Assembly (NCBI GenBank): GCA_040905905.1
Contig: JBBDQN010000005.1
Coordinates: 1 to 56,424 of the forward strand
DNA from: JAICND01 sp040905905
GTDB lineage: Bacteria > Actinomycetota > Acidimicrobiia > Spongiisociales > ZC4RG35
Length of the DNA: 56,424 bases
Direction: 5' to 3'
Below are positions 8,476-17,073 of the stretch, in pieces. Every line of letters starts with the position of its first letter. Position 1 is the first letter of the stretch. Under the pieces are notes generated by a model. The model was given only the letters and a program-made list of their open reading frames with translations, did not search any database and was not told the origin of the DNA. A program made the position numbers and the translations under genes.

Positions 8476-9578
8476 TGGAAATCAAGCAGGTAGACGTCAC
8501 CGTCCGTGAACTCACCGACGGCTACAAGGACAAGAACGAAGACGGAGTTGTGGCCTACGGCGGCAGGCTCGACGTCAGGCCCCCCTATCAGCGCGAGTGC
8601 GTATACAACGACAAGCAGCGCAAAGCGGTGATACACACAGCCACCAACGACTACCCCCTCAATGTCATGTACTGGGCGGTCCGTGATAACGGTGGATTCG
8701 AGATCATCGACGGGCAGCAGCGGACCATCTCCCTGTGTCAGTATGTGAGCGGCGAATTCGCCTTCGACGATCGGTATTTCCACAACCTGCAAGACGACGA
8801 GAAGCAGCAGATCCTCGACTACGAGCTCACGATCTACCAGTGCAAAGGGGAGGACTCGGACAAACTTCGGTGGTTCGAGACCATCAATATCGCCGGTGCG
8901 GTGCACACCGACCAAGAACTACGGAACGCCGCATACCACGGGTCGTGGGTAACCGATGCCAAACGCTACTTCAGTAAAACCAGTGGCCCCGCCTACGCGC
9001 TCGCCAGCGCCTACATGACCGGTACACCTATCCGGCAGACCTACCTCGAAACCGCCATCTCCTGGATCAGCCACGGCGACATCAAGGACTACATGGCGCA
9101 GCACCAGCACGACCCCGATGCCAAGAAGTTGTGGGAGTACTTCCGGCAGGTCATCGCTTGGGTGGAGGCGACCTTCACGAACAAGCGGAGCGAGATGAAG
9201 GGCCTCGATTGGGGCGGGCTTTACGGCAAATACGGGCAGGCCAAGCTCAACGCAGACCAACTCGAAGGCGAGATCGCCAAACTCATGATGGACGACGATG
9301 TCCTCCGGAAGAAGGGCATCTACCCCTACGTGCTCACGCGAGACCAGAGGCACCTGCACATCCGTGCCTTCACCAAGGCCCAGAAACGCTCTGCATACGA
9401 GCGTCAGAAGGGTATCTGCCCGTTCAAGGGCGACCCCCCGCACGTCAACGGCGACCACTTCGCGTTCGAGGAGATGGAAGCAGACCACATCACGCCGTGG
9501 CACGAAGGCGGCAAGACCGTCCCGGAGAACTGCCAGATGCTCTGCCGAGAGCACAACCGCCGAAAGGGAGGCAGGTAG
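8475..9578 (+). CDS. DUF262 (GmrSD/ParB-like) protein with C-terminal HNH nuclease domain
   Basis: This is 367 aa. The N-terminal DUF262 domain shows RPPYQRECVYND (about 37-48) and the hallmark IIDGQQRTISLCQYV (about 77-91), the nucleotide-binding/hydrolysis signature of GmrS-type restriction proteins. The C-terminus is a compact HNH domain: ICPFKGDPP, EADHITPWHEGGKTVPENC and MLCREHNRRKGG. It overlaps the methyltransferase stop by one base, so the pair is one transcriptional and translational unit. By analogy with GmrSD and SspE it is probably the restriction effector, with self-DNA protected by the methylase (inference). Alternatively it could cleave DNA carrying modified bases. Confidence 0.85.
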   Translation: MEIKQVDVTVRELTDGYKDKNEDGVVAYGGRLDVRPPYQRECVYNDKQRKAVIHTATNDYPLNVMYWAVRDNGGFEIIDGQQRTISLCQYVSGEFAFDDRYFHNLQDDEKQQILDYELTIYQCKGEDSDKLRWFETINIAGAVHTDQELRNAAYHGSWVTDAKRYFSKTSGPAYALASAYMTGTPIRQTYLETAISWISHGDIKDYMAQHQHDPDAKKLWEYFRQVIAWVEATFTNKRSEMKGLDWGGLYGKYGQAKLNADQLEGEIAKLMMDDDVLRKKGIYPYVLTRDQRHLHIRAFTKAQKRSAYERQKGICPFKGDPPHVNGDHFAFEEMEADHITPWHEGGKTVPENCQMLCREHNRRKGGR

Positions 9579-9986
9579 CCGTTGCGCGAGCCGCGCTCTC
9601 GTACGTGCACGCAGCCCAACGGTGCCCCCTATTGATCCGGGATTCGAATAGCTGCGAGTGGCGTTGGCTGTGCCGCGCAATGACCATTCCGACGCCGTAG
9701 CCTGCGATCACCGTCGATCCGCAGTGTTGGCGGACAGCTTCGGAATCGCCTTCGGATATGGCCCGAGTGGCGATGGCGATCGTCATCGTGTGATCCAAGC
9801 ATCGAGTTGCTGAGGATCCCGGCAACCGTGGTGAAAAAGAACTGGCCTTCCATGGTCGGCAACCGTATGCAGTTGTGACCCGGGGCTCGAACTTTTCACA
9901 CCAGATTTCGCACAGAAGGAAAATTCTGTCACACCCCTGCGATAGCTTGAATCTTGCTTCCCCATTCTGAGGCTAGGGGCACCGGG
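9579..9986 (+). other. Intergenic stretch without a recognised gene
   Basis: No ORF here has recognisable family motifs on either strand, and I found no tRNA or array. Close to the following gene the sequence turns AT-richer (about 9890-9955, around GAAAATTCTGTCACACC and GATAGCTTGAATC), which probably carries the promoter of the DUF222 gene. Exact promoter boxes are not convincing. Confidence 0.5.
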
Positions 9987-11084
9987 ATGGATACAACAGG
10001 CGGGACGTTGGCGGATCTCTGCGATGAGATGGACATCTGGCATGCCGCTTCCAACTCGAGCATGGTCAGGCTGTTCGGCCTTGTCTCCGTCTATGACCGC
10101 AATGAGCTCTGGAAGACGGACGGGGCGACGTCGATGGCTGCCTGGCTCTCATTCCGGTTTGGGTTGACTCCAGCCACAGCACGAGATTGGCTGAGAGTCG
10201 CCCGGGTATTGCCCGAGCTTCCGGCCGTGCAACGCGAGTTTGCCGAGGGTCGGTTATCGCTCGATCAGTTGAGGTTTGTCTGCCGCCTGGCAACCCCCGA
10301 ATCAGATGAGTTTTGGGCAGCGGAGGCCATCAAGTACACGGCATCTCAATTGGAGCTCATGGCTCGCCGCAGACGAGAGATAACTGCGGCTGAGAGCAAC
10401 GATGTCCATCGGCAGCGCGTTCATCGGATGCGCTGGGATACCGAGCATCGGGTGTTGCGCTACCGAGGAATGTTGCCTGAAGAGCAGGGCGCAATCCTTG
10501 AGTCGGCCATCAACCGACTGGTCGACCAGGCCGGCAAGGATCCAGTAACCGGAGTATTCGACGATTTTGATACCAGGGCGGCCGACGCCCTAGTGGAGCT
10601 GGCGTCACAGAGTCTTGGGTCGGATTCGGATCCGGATCGAGCCACCGTGGTCGTCCATGTGCCTGTCGACGCTCTCATCTCGGGTGTCGGTGCAGGCGAG
10701 GTCGAGTCCGGACCGGGGCTATCGATCGAAACGGTTCGCCGGCTGTCCTGTGACGGGCGGGTAGAAGTTGTCGCCGAGGATGAACACGGCGCGGTGGTCG
10801 GAGTTGGTCGGGCCCGGCGAACCATCCCGGCATGGCTTGGGCGGAGTCTCCGCCGCCGCGATCAGGGATGCCGCTTTCCTGGATGTCACCACCGGCGTTG
10901 GGTGCACGGCCATCACATCCGTTTCTGGTCAGCCGGAGGGCCAACCAACCTCGACAACCTGATCGAACTCTGCCCCTCACATCACCGGATGGTGCATGAG
11001 GAGGGCTGGGGCTTGGAAGGCGACCCCAACCGCAGCATCGCTTGGATCAAGCCCGATGGCCGTCGGTTTGTCCCAAGATGTTGA
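9987..11084 (+). CDS. DUF222/13E12-repeat family HNH endonuclease
   Basis: This is a 365-aa actinobacterial 13E12-type protein. The DUF222 region (about 20-240) has MAAWLSFRFGLTPATARDW, LSLDQLRFVCRLATPE and RMRWDTEHRVLRYRGMLP. The C-terminal HNH domain has RDQGCRFPGCHHRRW, VHGHHIRFWSAGGPT and LCPSHHRMVHEEGW, with intact metal-binding histidines and cysteines. The ATG at 9987 has a GGGGCACCGGG leader; an in-frame TTG at 9954 is possible but less likely. Members are multicopy in many actinobacteria, and some are associated with mobile DNA. Its biological role is not established. A hairpin follows directly. Confidence 0.88.
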   Translation: MDTTGGTLADLCDEMDIWHAASNSSMVRLFGLVSVYDRNELWKTDGATSMAAWLSFRFGLTPATARDWLRVARVLPELPAVQREFAEGRLSLDQLRFVCRLATPESDEFWAAEAIKYTASQLELMARRRREITAAESNDVHRQRVHRMRWDTEHRVLRYRGMLPEEQGAILESAINRLVDQAGKDPVTGVFDDFDTRAADALVELASQSLGSDSDPDRATVVVHVPVDALISGVGAGEVESGPGLSIETVRRLSCDGRVEVVAEDEHGAVVGVGRARRTIPAWLGRSLRRRDQGCRFPGCHHRRWVHGHHIRFWSAGGPTNLDNLIELCPSHHRMVHEEGWGLEGDPNRSIAWIKPDGRRFVPRC

Positions 11085-11097
11085 CTTAAACCGGACA

Positions 11098-11125
11098 CGG
11101 ACCGCCCACTCGCGCAGGCGGTCCG
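11098..11125 (+). terminator. Hairpin terminator after the DUF222-HNH gene
   Basis: CGGACCGCC (11098-11106) pairs perfectly with GGCGGTCCG (11117-11125) across a 10-nt loop, followed by GTATTTGCTTG. It begins 14 bp past the stop codon. It also lies just beyond the convergent gene ending at 11154, so it may serve both strands. Confidence 0.65.
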
Positions 11126-11153
11126 GTATTTGCTTGCTCGTCCGGCGGGGAAG

Positions 11154-11636
11154 CTAGTTGGTCACAATCGTGGCGCCATCGTCCTGGGTGGCTACCCGGT
11201 CCACCACTGTGGTGGGAAATGCCCATGCAGACAACAGGCCCACGGCGCCGATGATGAGATAGAAGACACCCAACTCGCGGCCTCCACCAAGCGACGAGTC
11301 GAAGGCTCCAGGCTCGATGGCGACGATGGCTCCAAAGCCGATCGCAGCCATGCTCAGACCGATCAACGTGCCGCGAACCCCTGAGGAAGCGGCTGCGCCG
11401 AGAAAGAACAACCCGGCGATCACGTCGATCAAGCCCATCAGAGCCGTGTGGTCCAAACCGAGAACTGTGGTCGTGTCCGCGGTCAGGTTGTCCAACCCGA
11501 CCCTTGCCAGGGCCACACCGCCGATAATCACCAGGGTCAAGCCAATCAAACCGGCGACTATCTGCGCCGGGCTGATTACTCGCCTATCCACGGTGCGATG
11601 ACGCTGGTGGACTTCGTGATGTTCATGATCAGTCAT
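11154..11636 (-). CDS. Small integral membrane protein (DUF4383-like)
   Basis: This 160-aa protein has a short charged N-terminus (TDHEHHEVHQRHRTVDRR) and four hydrophobic segments at roughly 22-42, 63-85, 88-108 and 118-140. It resembles the small four-helix actinobacterial membrane proteins of the DUF4383 type, whose function is unknown. An excellent ribosome-binding site (AGGAGGTG) lies 4 bases before the ATG. It stands between the DUF222-HNH gene and the MFS gene without overlap and gives no metabolic hint. Confidence 0.6.
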   Translation of the reverse strand: MTDHEHHEVHQRHRTVDRRVISPAQIVAGLIGLTLVIIGGVALARVGLDNLTADTTTVLGLDHTALMGLIDVIAGLFFLGAAASSGVRGTLIGLSMAAIGFGAIVAIEPGAFDSSLGGGRELGVFYLIIGAVGLLSAWAFPTTVVDRVATQDDGATIVTN

Positions 11637-11704
11637 CTGTCACCTCCTATGGGTGCATTCAGTCCCATATGTTCCCCGAAAGCGGGCCTTCCAAACCTTC
11701 CCGG

Positions 11705-13288
11705 TTACCAGTGGGAGGGAGGGGCCTCAGCGCCGGAGTCTTGTCCCTTCAGTCGCAGATCCGCCAGTCCCAGCGCCACCTTCTTGGCGTCGCCGGGGGC
11801 ACCCATGGTGAGAAGGAATTCGCGGTCGCCCAGGGTGTAAAGGCGCCCGGAGCCGGCGCTGCGGACCGTGGCTGTCCTGGGCACGTCATAAAGCAGGGCG
11901 ATTTCGCCGAATATTTGTGCTGGACCAAGGCGAGCCAACTCTTTGCCATTCTTTTGAACTATGAACTCTCCCTCGGCGATCAGATAGAGCGAATCACCCG
12001 CGTCTCCCTCCCGGATCACGGTTGCTCCCCCGTCAACCACCACCGGTGCCAGGCCCGCAGCAAGGGTCTCCAAGACCAGTGGCGATAGCCGGCTGAACAT
12101 CGGAACTCTCTTCAGCAGCTCGATTTCGGCAAGAAGCAACGGCGTCGTGCGCTCAAGTCTTCTGATCCTGGCCCAGGAAAATCCGCAGGCGACCGGCAAC
12201 ACCAGGCCAAGTACGAGGAACGTAAATACCGTCCCCAGCGAGGTGTACAAAGCGGAGACGAGTAACGAGCCGAGAGCGAGCGATGCTGCGGCCAGGCCTT
12301 CATGGACCCCCAGAACCCGGCCAAGAGTCGTCGCGGGGGCGGCCCTCTGGAGCAAAGTCCGGGTAATGAGCTCGATCCATTGGAGACCGACGGCCGCAAC
12401 AAAGAAGAGGACCAACGCCCCCAAGCTCAGCCAACCCAGAAGCGTGAGAGGCACCGCCGCGACGATGACCGCCAAGAGCAGCGCCCGGCTCAGCCGGCGG
12501 CCAACCAGCGCGGTGGCGGCCATCGCTCCGGTCAGGGCTCCCAGTCCCCCCGCCGACGCTAGGGCTCCGGCTCCGGCTTCACCCCAACCGAGGACGTCGA
12601 CTGCAAGGATGACGCCAAGAACGTCGAAGGCACCGACCAACACGAACGACGACGCCCCGACGATCACGATCGCACGCAAGTCTCGATCGATCCGGACCAT
12701 ACGGAGACCGGCGAGCAAGTTATTCCTGGTTGAGTCGGCGAGCTGGGGCATAGGAGGTTGGCCCCGTACCCCCAGTACGAGGAGCGCCGCTACGAGTGCC
12801 ACTCCGGCCATGGTCAGAAAGACATGGCCGGGATCGCCCCCGATGAGGATCAAACCGGCAATGGCGGGCCCGGCCAGCACCCCTACCCCCTCGGCGGTTG
12901 ACGTGACCACATTGGCGGCGGTGACTTCGTCGGGTCTCGAAGCAAGTTCCGGCACCAGGGAGCCATGAGCGGGGCGGGTGACCGTCACCAGGATGGCTGC
13001 CACCGCGGCTAGAGCGATAACGACAGCCACGGGAGCATTGCTCAGCATGGCCGCCGCTACCGCACCGTGGGCAACTGACTGGGACAGGTATCCAAATCGC
13101 AGGGGTAGATCCCGCCGGAACCGATCCGCCGCCATCGAGAACATCGGAGCGAGGGCTGCAGCCGGCAAGAGTTGAACGGCTGCAGCTATCCCTGCCAGGG
13201 CAGCGCCACCCTTGTCATAGGCGAAGACCAGTACCGCCACCCAGGTTCCGAACTCGGTCGTGGCGAACAGCAGATAGGCGATCTCCAA
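11705..13288 (-). CDS. MFS transporter fused to a C-terminal cyclic-nucleotide-binding domain
   Basis: The product is about 527 aa. Residues 1-385 are a major-facilitator-like permease with about 11-12 hydrophobic helices and the loop MAADRFRRDLPLR at the motif A position. Residues 395-515 form a Crp/PKA-type cNMP-binding fold with LKRVPMFSRLSP, VIREGDAGDSLYLIAEGEF, LGPAQIFGEIALLYDVPRTATV and RLYTLGDREFLL. In the phosphate-binding cassette, GEIALLYDVPRTAT matches the FGE-ALL-PRxAT signature, so ligand binding is plausible. The TTG start is weak. The frame stays open upstream with family-like LRAVLRVRSLRRLEIAYL but offers no ATG or GTG, so the true start may be CTG near 13324. Substrate unknown. 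Confidence 0.8.
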   Translation of the reverse strand: MEIAYLLFATTEFGTWVAVLVFAYDKGGAALAGIAAAVQLLPAAALAPMFSMAADRFRRDLPLRFGYLSQSVAHGAVAAAMLSNAPVAVVIALAAVAAILVTVTRPAHGSLVPELASRPDEVTAANVVTSTAEGVGVLAGPAIAGLILIGGDPGHVFLTMAGVALVAALLVLGVRGQPPMPQLADSTRNNLLAGLRMVRIDRDLRAIVIVGASSFVLVGAFDVLGVILAVDVLGWGEAGAGALASAGGLGALTGAMAATALVGRRLSRALLLAVIVAAVPLTLLGWLSLGALVLFFVAAVGLQWIELITRTLLQRAAPATTLGRVLGVHEGLAAASLALGSLLVSALYTSLGTVFTFLVLGLVLPVACGFSWARIRRLERTTPLLLAEIELLKRVPMFSRLSPLVLETLAAGLAPVVVDGGATVIREGDAGDSLYLIAEGEFIVQKNGKELARLGPAQIFGEIALLYDVPRTATVRSAGSGRLYTLGDREFLLTMGAPGDAKKVALGLADLRLKGQDSGAEAPPSHW

Positions 13289-13487
13289 ACGGCGGAGAGA
13301 CCGGACCCGGAGAACTGCTCGCAGCGGCGAATCTGACCTAATGGACCGTGATGGTACAAACCGAGGCTGGCTGGTGACTGGCCGGCGAGTGTGCCGCGCA
13401 GAAACCCGCTCAGATCAAGCCGAAGGCTCGGACTGTGCGGGTATCGGCGTGAAATCCGCGCTCAAAACCGCTCAGACTGGCTGGGGC

Positions 13488-14558
13488 TTAAGGCGTTTCG
13501 TTCCATGTATTGGAACCGGGGTCGTAGATCCAGGTCTCGGCCGGCAATGCCTCCCAGTCCGGACCTCCTCCAACTCTCACTCCACCGCCAAACATGACGA
13601 TCGAATGGTCAACCGGGTTGTAGGCCATGCCGTGAGTACCCCGCGGTGGCGGAGCCGAAGTCGGAAAGAGTTCGGTCCAGGAGGAACTCTTGGCATCGAA
13701 CGACCAGGTGTCGTTGAGTGAATCCGGATACGGCAGACCCCCAAACAGGTACGTCTTGTCCGTGATCGGGTCATAAGCCAATGCCGTGTAGCCCCTGGCG
13801 GCCGGGCTCACCTCTGAGGTAAGGTCGGTCCAAGTATTGCTGTTGTAGTCGTAGGCCCAAGTGTCGGCCATGGTTTCATCGCTAAGTGGAGGGAACCCAC
13901 CGAATAGCAAAACGCGGTCGGAACCTGAGTCGTAGGTGAAGGCCGCAAAATCCCTTCCTGGCGGAGACACTTGCGGCTCCATCTTGGCCCACGAGTCCGC
14001 ACTGACGTCGTAGGCCCAGGTCTCGAGGCTTGGTCCTCGTGGTCCAATCAGAAGCACGACGTCGGACTCCGAGTCATAGACCAGTCGCGGACCGAACATC
14101 CCCCTCGGGATGTGCTCGTCGGACATTTTTCTCCAGTGATCATTATCGATGTCGTAACTCCAGACCTCGTTGACGTCTGACCAGTCCCTCGCGGCGATCG
14201 TGTAGAGGATGACTTGGCCCGATCCGGAATCGAAAGTGATCGTGTCCCCGGTTGCAGCCGGCGGCTCCTTCCCGACCTCTGCCCAGTCAGTGTTGTAGAT
14301 CCAGGTGTCTGTGAGTGGCGATCCATCGCCATCGGGTGCGGGAGGTGTCTCAAACCCACCAAAGACCATCACTCCAAGGTCTTCGCTGAGTGAAGACATG
14401 GCCAGGTAGCCCCTGGGCGGCGGGACCAACGAGAGGGAAGCCGGCGACGTGGTCGGAACATCTGATGTGGTCGCAGCAGTGGTTGTGGCGGTCGAGGTCG
14501 AAGCAGCGGGTGCCGAGCAGGCAGCCAACACCACGATGAACAGGATCCAGCGTTTCAC
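13488..14558 (-). CDS. Secreted kelch-repeat lipoprotein (beta-propeller)
   Basis: This is 356 aa. The N-terminal lipoprotein signal is VKRWILFIVVLAACSAP (lipobox LAAC), followed by a Thr/Ser-rich linker. Six kelch-type repeats then form one propeller, marked by DTWIYNTDW, EVWSYDIDNDHW, ETWAYDVSADSW, DTWAYDYNSNTW, DTWSFDAKSSSW and ETWIYDPGSNTW, each with VxLFGG-like strands between. The GTG start is set by a GGAGG site 8 bases upstream. The frame is open much further upstream, but that part is not protein-like. It starts 4 bp after the stub paralogue and is probably co-transcribed with it. Extracytoplasmic; ligand unknown. Confidence 0.8.
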   Translation of the reverse strand: MKRWILFIVVLAACSAPAASTSTATTTAATTSDVPTTSPASLSLVPPPRGYLAMSSLSEDLGVMVFGGFETPPAPDGDGSPLTDTWIYNTDWAEVGKEPPAATGDTITFDSGSGQVILYTIAARDWSDVNEVWSYDIDNDHWRKMSDEHIPRGMFGPRLVYDSESDVVLLIGPRGPSLETWAYDVSADSWAKMEPQVSPPGRDFAAFTYDSGSDRVLLFGGFPPLSDETMADTWAYDYNSNTWTDLTSEVSPAARGYTALAYDPITDKTYLFGGLPYPDSLNDTWSFDAKSSSWTELFPTSAPPPRGTHGMAYNPVDHSIVMFGGGVRVGGGPDWEALPAETWIYDPGSNTWNETP

Positions 14559-14562
14559 CTTC

Positions 14563-14802
14563 TCAACCTCCACTAAATGTCCGCAGGTTCCAAGTGTCCG
14601 CAGAGGGGTCGAAGATCCAGGTGTCGGCTTGGCAATCAGCGGGATCGGCGCCGCCTCCAAAGAGCACGATCGTGCCATCGGTTGCGTTAACGGTCCTAGG
14701 CGAGGAAGTGGTGGGTGGGAGTGTCGAAGGATCCGTCGCCGGAGCCGAACACGCCACATTCGCGGCCACCACGGCTGCAATCAGAAGTCGGAGCTTTCGC
14801 AT
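14563..14802 (-). CDS. Stub kelch lipoprotein (79 aa, one repeat left)
   Basis: It has a lipoprotein signal MRKLRLLIAAVVAANVACSAP and a Thr/Ser/Pro linker, then only a single kelch end: GTIVLFGGG followed by ADTWIFDPSADTWNLRTF. This equals the first and last parts of the full-length kelch gene immediately downstream. A strong AGGAGGTG site precedes the ATG, so it is probably translated. It looks like a tandem duplicate that lost its middle repeats. It may still be exported as a small lipoprotein. Confidence 0.65.
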   Translation of the reverse strand: MRKLRLLIAAVVAANVACSAPATDPSTLPPTTSSPRTVNATDGTIVLFGGGADPADCQADTWIFDPSADTWNLRTFSGG

Positions 14803-14943
14803 TGGACATCACCTCCTAGTTTCCAAGGGCCCTGGCGATGAAGAACGGCGACATGCCGACTTTGATTTGATGACTTCCTCCTAGCGGCGCATCCAACTGT
14901 TAGAACGCACGAGCGCCCGCCCGGGAGGACACGAATCTCGTTG

Positions 14944-16494
14944 CTAACTGTCGAACCTGCCCACCCAGAAGTGGCGTGAGCCGTCCACCCACCCAGTAAC
15001 GACAAAGACCAGGTCACCGACCGGGTTGCCGCCGGAACTCGCCATGCCGCCGTTGAGTTCGTAACTAGTGACATCCGGGGCGCGAGGAAGGCGAGACCAG
15101 GTAAGGCCATCGGACGACATCCACACATCCCAGGTTTCGAACCAGAATTCTCCCGATGGCGCCTGGAATTGTCGGCTCAGGGTCATCACCCATCCATAGC
15201 TGGTCGGTATGAGGCGGTTGGGAAACGCCAACCCGAAGTCAAGGTCGAGTTGGCGCCAGTCGGATCCGTCCAATGAGGTGTACAACGCTGCCCCGGGGTC
15301 GGCATCGACGATCCTTCCAAGTAGGTGAAGTCGCTCTCCGTTGCCGACCAACTCGATGCGGTCGACTCCCTCGGGAAGTTGAGGAGCCTGAAGCGACTGC
15401 CACGACACTCCATCCTGGCTGCGCCACACATGAAGCACTGGATCCGCGTCGGGATCTGGCCAGGTTCGAATTTCTAGACCTGCTGCAACGAGTCCGCCGG
15501 ACCCCATGGCGATGTCGACCACGTCGACGGCGATATCTCCCCATGGGGCCTCGGCCAGTTCGAAACCGCTTCCAGAATCGACCACTAGCGACCAGGAGGT
15601 GCGTTGGTCTCCGACCAACTGCTCGGCGACGAGTCCAGTTCCGGCGGTGTCGACTCGAAGCACAACCTCGCCAGTCTCAGGGTGGGAGAACTCCACAGCC
15701 TCCACACCGGGTTGGATGCGGACATCGAGCGTGAGATCGGGGATCTCGCCGTTCCATTCCCGGAGGGTCACGGTCTGGGCCTCGTAATCCCATTCTTCTA
15801 TTGCCGCTGCACCGAATACCTCGGTCCAATCCATCGATCCCCCTGAACTCACCGTTGCGAACGTGCGGTCATCGATGGTGACAATCTTGTGAATACCCCT
15901 CGGAAACCAGCTCATGCCCTCGATCTCCGGAACGGGCAGAGGAATGTCAACCGGGGTGAGTTCGCCGCCATCCCAACGGAACAGAGCAGGGATCCCCTCG
16001 GGGTACTGGATCATCCATACATCGTTGGTGTTGTCCACCATCGCATACGTGTCGGGGTTGAAGTCGGAGCGCTCGATGATCCAATTGATCCCTTCATCCG
16101 AAGCCCAAAGTCCGTTCTGAGTGATGGCGAAGTAGCGGCCATCGGCGTAGAAGAAGCCGCCATCTGGAAGAGACGACTCATCACCGTCGATTCGGGTCCA
16201 GGTCCAGGCGCCGAGTGGGGTCTCCACCGGAAAGGCTCCCAAAGAGTCAGGAAGTAGCTCGAACTCGGGCGGCGCGGTAGTGGTTGTCACCTCGGTCACC
16301 ACCGGTGGCTCAGGTCCGATGAGGCCCCGCATGACAACACCAATGGCAGCGAATACGAGGACCAACGCCACCCCGGCGGCTACAGCCGCCCAGAGCCGAC
16401 GACGGTGGACCGTTGCGATCGGCGGCGCGTCCACAGAAGCCACCATGGCTTTGGCATCGGCAACGGCAACGGTCAGGAGACCTTCAAGCGTCAT
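14944..16494 (-). CDS. Membrane-anchored Asp-box (BNR-like) protein paired with an ECF sigma factor
   Basis: This is 516 aa. A short cytoplasmic N-terminus (about 1-32) is followed by one transmembrane helix (about 33-56), a Thr-rich linker (TEVTTTTAPP) and a large extracellular part. The extracellular part has four Asp-box-like turns: ASDEGINW, SQDGVSW, SLDGSDW and SSDGLTW, typical of beta-propeller repeats. The ATG lies inside the last codons of the sigma factor gene (11-bp overlap), the usual arrangement of a sigma factor and its regulator. No zinc anti-sigma (HxxxCxxC) motif is present in the cytoplasmic tail, so an anti-sigma role is inferred from position and topology only. Confidence 0.7.
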   Translation of the reverse strand: MTLEGLLTVAVADAKAMVASVDAPPIATVHRRRLWAAVAAGVALVLVFAAIGVVMRGLIGPEPPVVTEVTTTTAPPEFELLPDSLGAFPVETPLGAWTWTRIDGDESSLPDGGFFYADGRYFAITQNGLWASDEGINWIIERSDFNPDTYAMVDNTNDVWMIQYPEGIPALFRWDGGELTPVDIPLPVPEIEGMSWFPRGIHKIVTIDDRTFATVSSGGSMDWTEVFGAAAIEEWDYEAQTVTLREWNGEIPDLTLDVRIQPGVEAVEFSHPETGEVVLRVDTAGTGLVAEQLVGDQRTSWSLVVDSGSGFELAEAPWGDIAVDVVDIAMGSGGLVAAGLEIRTWPDPDADPVLHVWRSQDGVSWQSLQAPQLPEGVDRIELVGNGERLHLLGRIVDADPGAALYTSLDGSDWRQLDLDFGLAFPNRLIPTSYGWVMTLSRQFQAPSGEFWFETWDVWMSSDGLTWSRLPRAPDVTSYELNGGMASSGGNPVGDLVFVVTGWVDGSRHFWVGRFDS

Positions 16495-17008
16495 GGTCTA
16501 CCTCGACTTTCACACCTAGACGCCTGGCCAGGGTGGCTCGACCACGTTTCAGATGGGTCTTGACCGTCCCGCCGGTACATCCGATGACCGCTCCGGCCTC
16601 CTCTACGGACAGGCCGTCCAGGTAAACGAGGGCAATCGACTGCGCTTGCCTTCTGGGCAACCTCCTGACCTCCTCCCACACCATTTCCGACTCATCCGGC
16701 ATCGTTTCCAAACGCGGCCGACTATTCCCGACCAGCGTCCGCGCCCGGGCCTCGCTAATACTGCGGCGGATGGCCGAAACCGCCTTGTTCGCTACCACCT
16801 TTCGCACCCAAAGGTTGGGGTACTCGTAACCACCTACCTCGTCCCATTGACGGTGCGCCGCAGCAAACGCTTCCTGGGCGAGATCTTCGGCTGCCCAGCG
16901 GCTACCGGAAAGGACCGCAGCTAGCGAAACCACCGACCGATACTCGGATCGGTAGAAAGAGGCGAAGTCTCTAACGACGATGTTCCGCGGGGCCCCGGCT
17001 GCGCCCAC
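16484..17008 (-). CDS. ECF (extracytoplasmic function) RNA polymerase sigma factor
   Basis: This is 174 aa. Region 2 shows FASFYRSEYRSVVSLAAVL and AAEDLAQEAFAAAHRQWDEV. Region 4 shows LPRRQAQSIALVYLDGLSVEEAGAVI followed by TGGTVKTHLKRGRATL, the -35-recognition helix-turn-helix. The set resembles the actinobacterial SigE/SigM-like ECF group. The GTG start has a GAGGAG site 6 bases upstream. It heads an apparent operon with the overlapping Asp-box membrane protein and, more loosely, the two kelch lipoproteins, suggesting a cell-surface sensing unit. The target promoter motif was not found. Confidence 0.9.
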   Translation of the reverse strand: MGAAGAPRNIVVRDFASFYRSEYRSVVSLAAVLSGSRWAAEDLAQEAFAAAHRQWDEVGGYEYPNLWVRKVVANKAVSAIRRSISEARARTLVGNSRPRLETMPDESEMVWEEVRRLPRRQAQSIALVYLDGLSVEEAGAVIGCTGGTVKTHLKRGRATLARRLGVKVEVDHDA

Positions 17009-17073
17009 CAGGCGCTCCTCATCAGGTGATCGAAGTTAAGTCGTTCGAAATGCCTGGTTGGAGGACAAATAGA

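Noticed and set aside
9600..9960. TTCGA-containing sequences resembling tRNA T-arms
   Set aside because: No matching acceptor, D or anticodon arms can be built around GATTCGAAT or GGCTCGAAC.
12147..12968. 273-codon plus-strand frame over the MFS-cNMP gene
   Set aside because: The residue composition is Ala/Thr/Arg-rich without any motif, while the reverse strand encodes the recognised protein.
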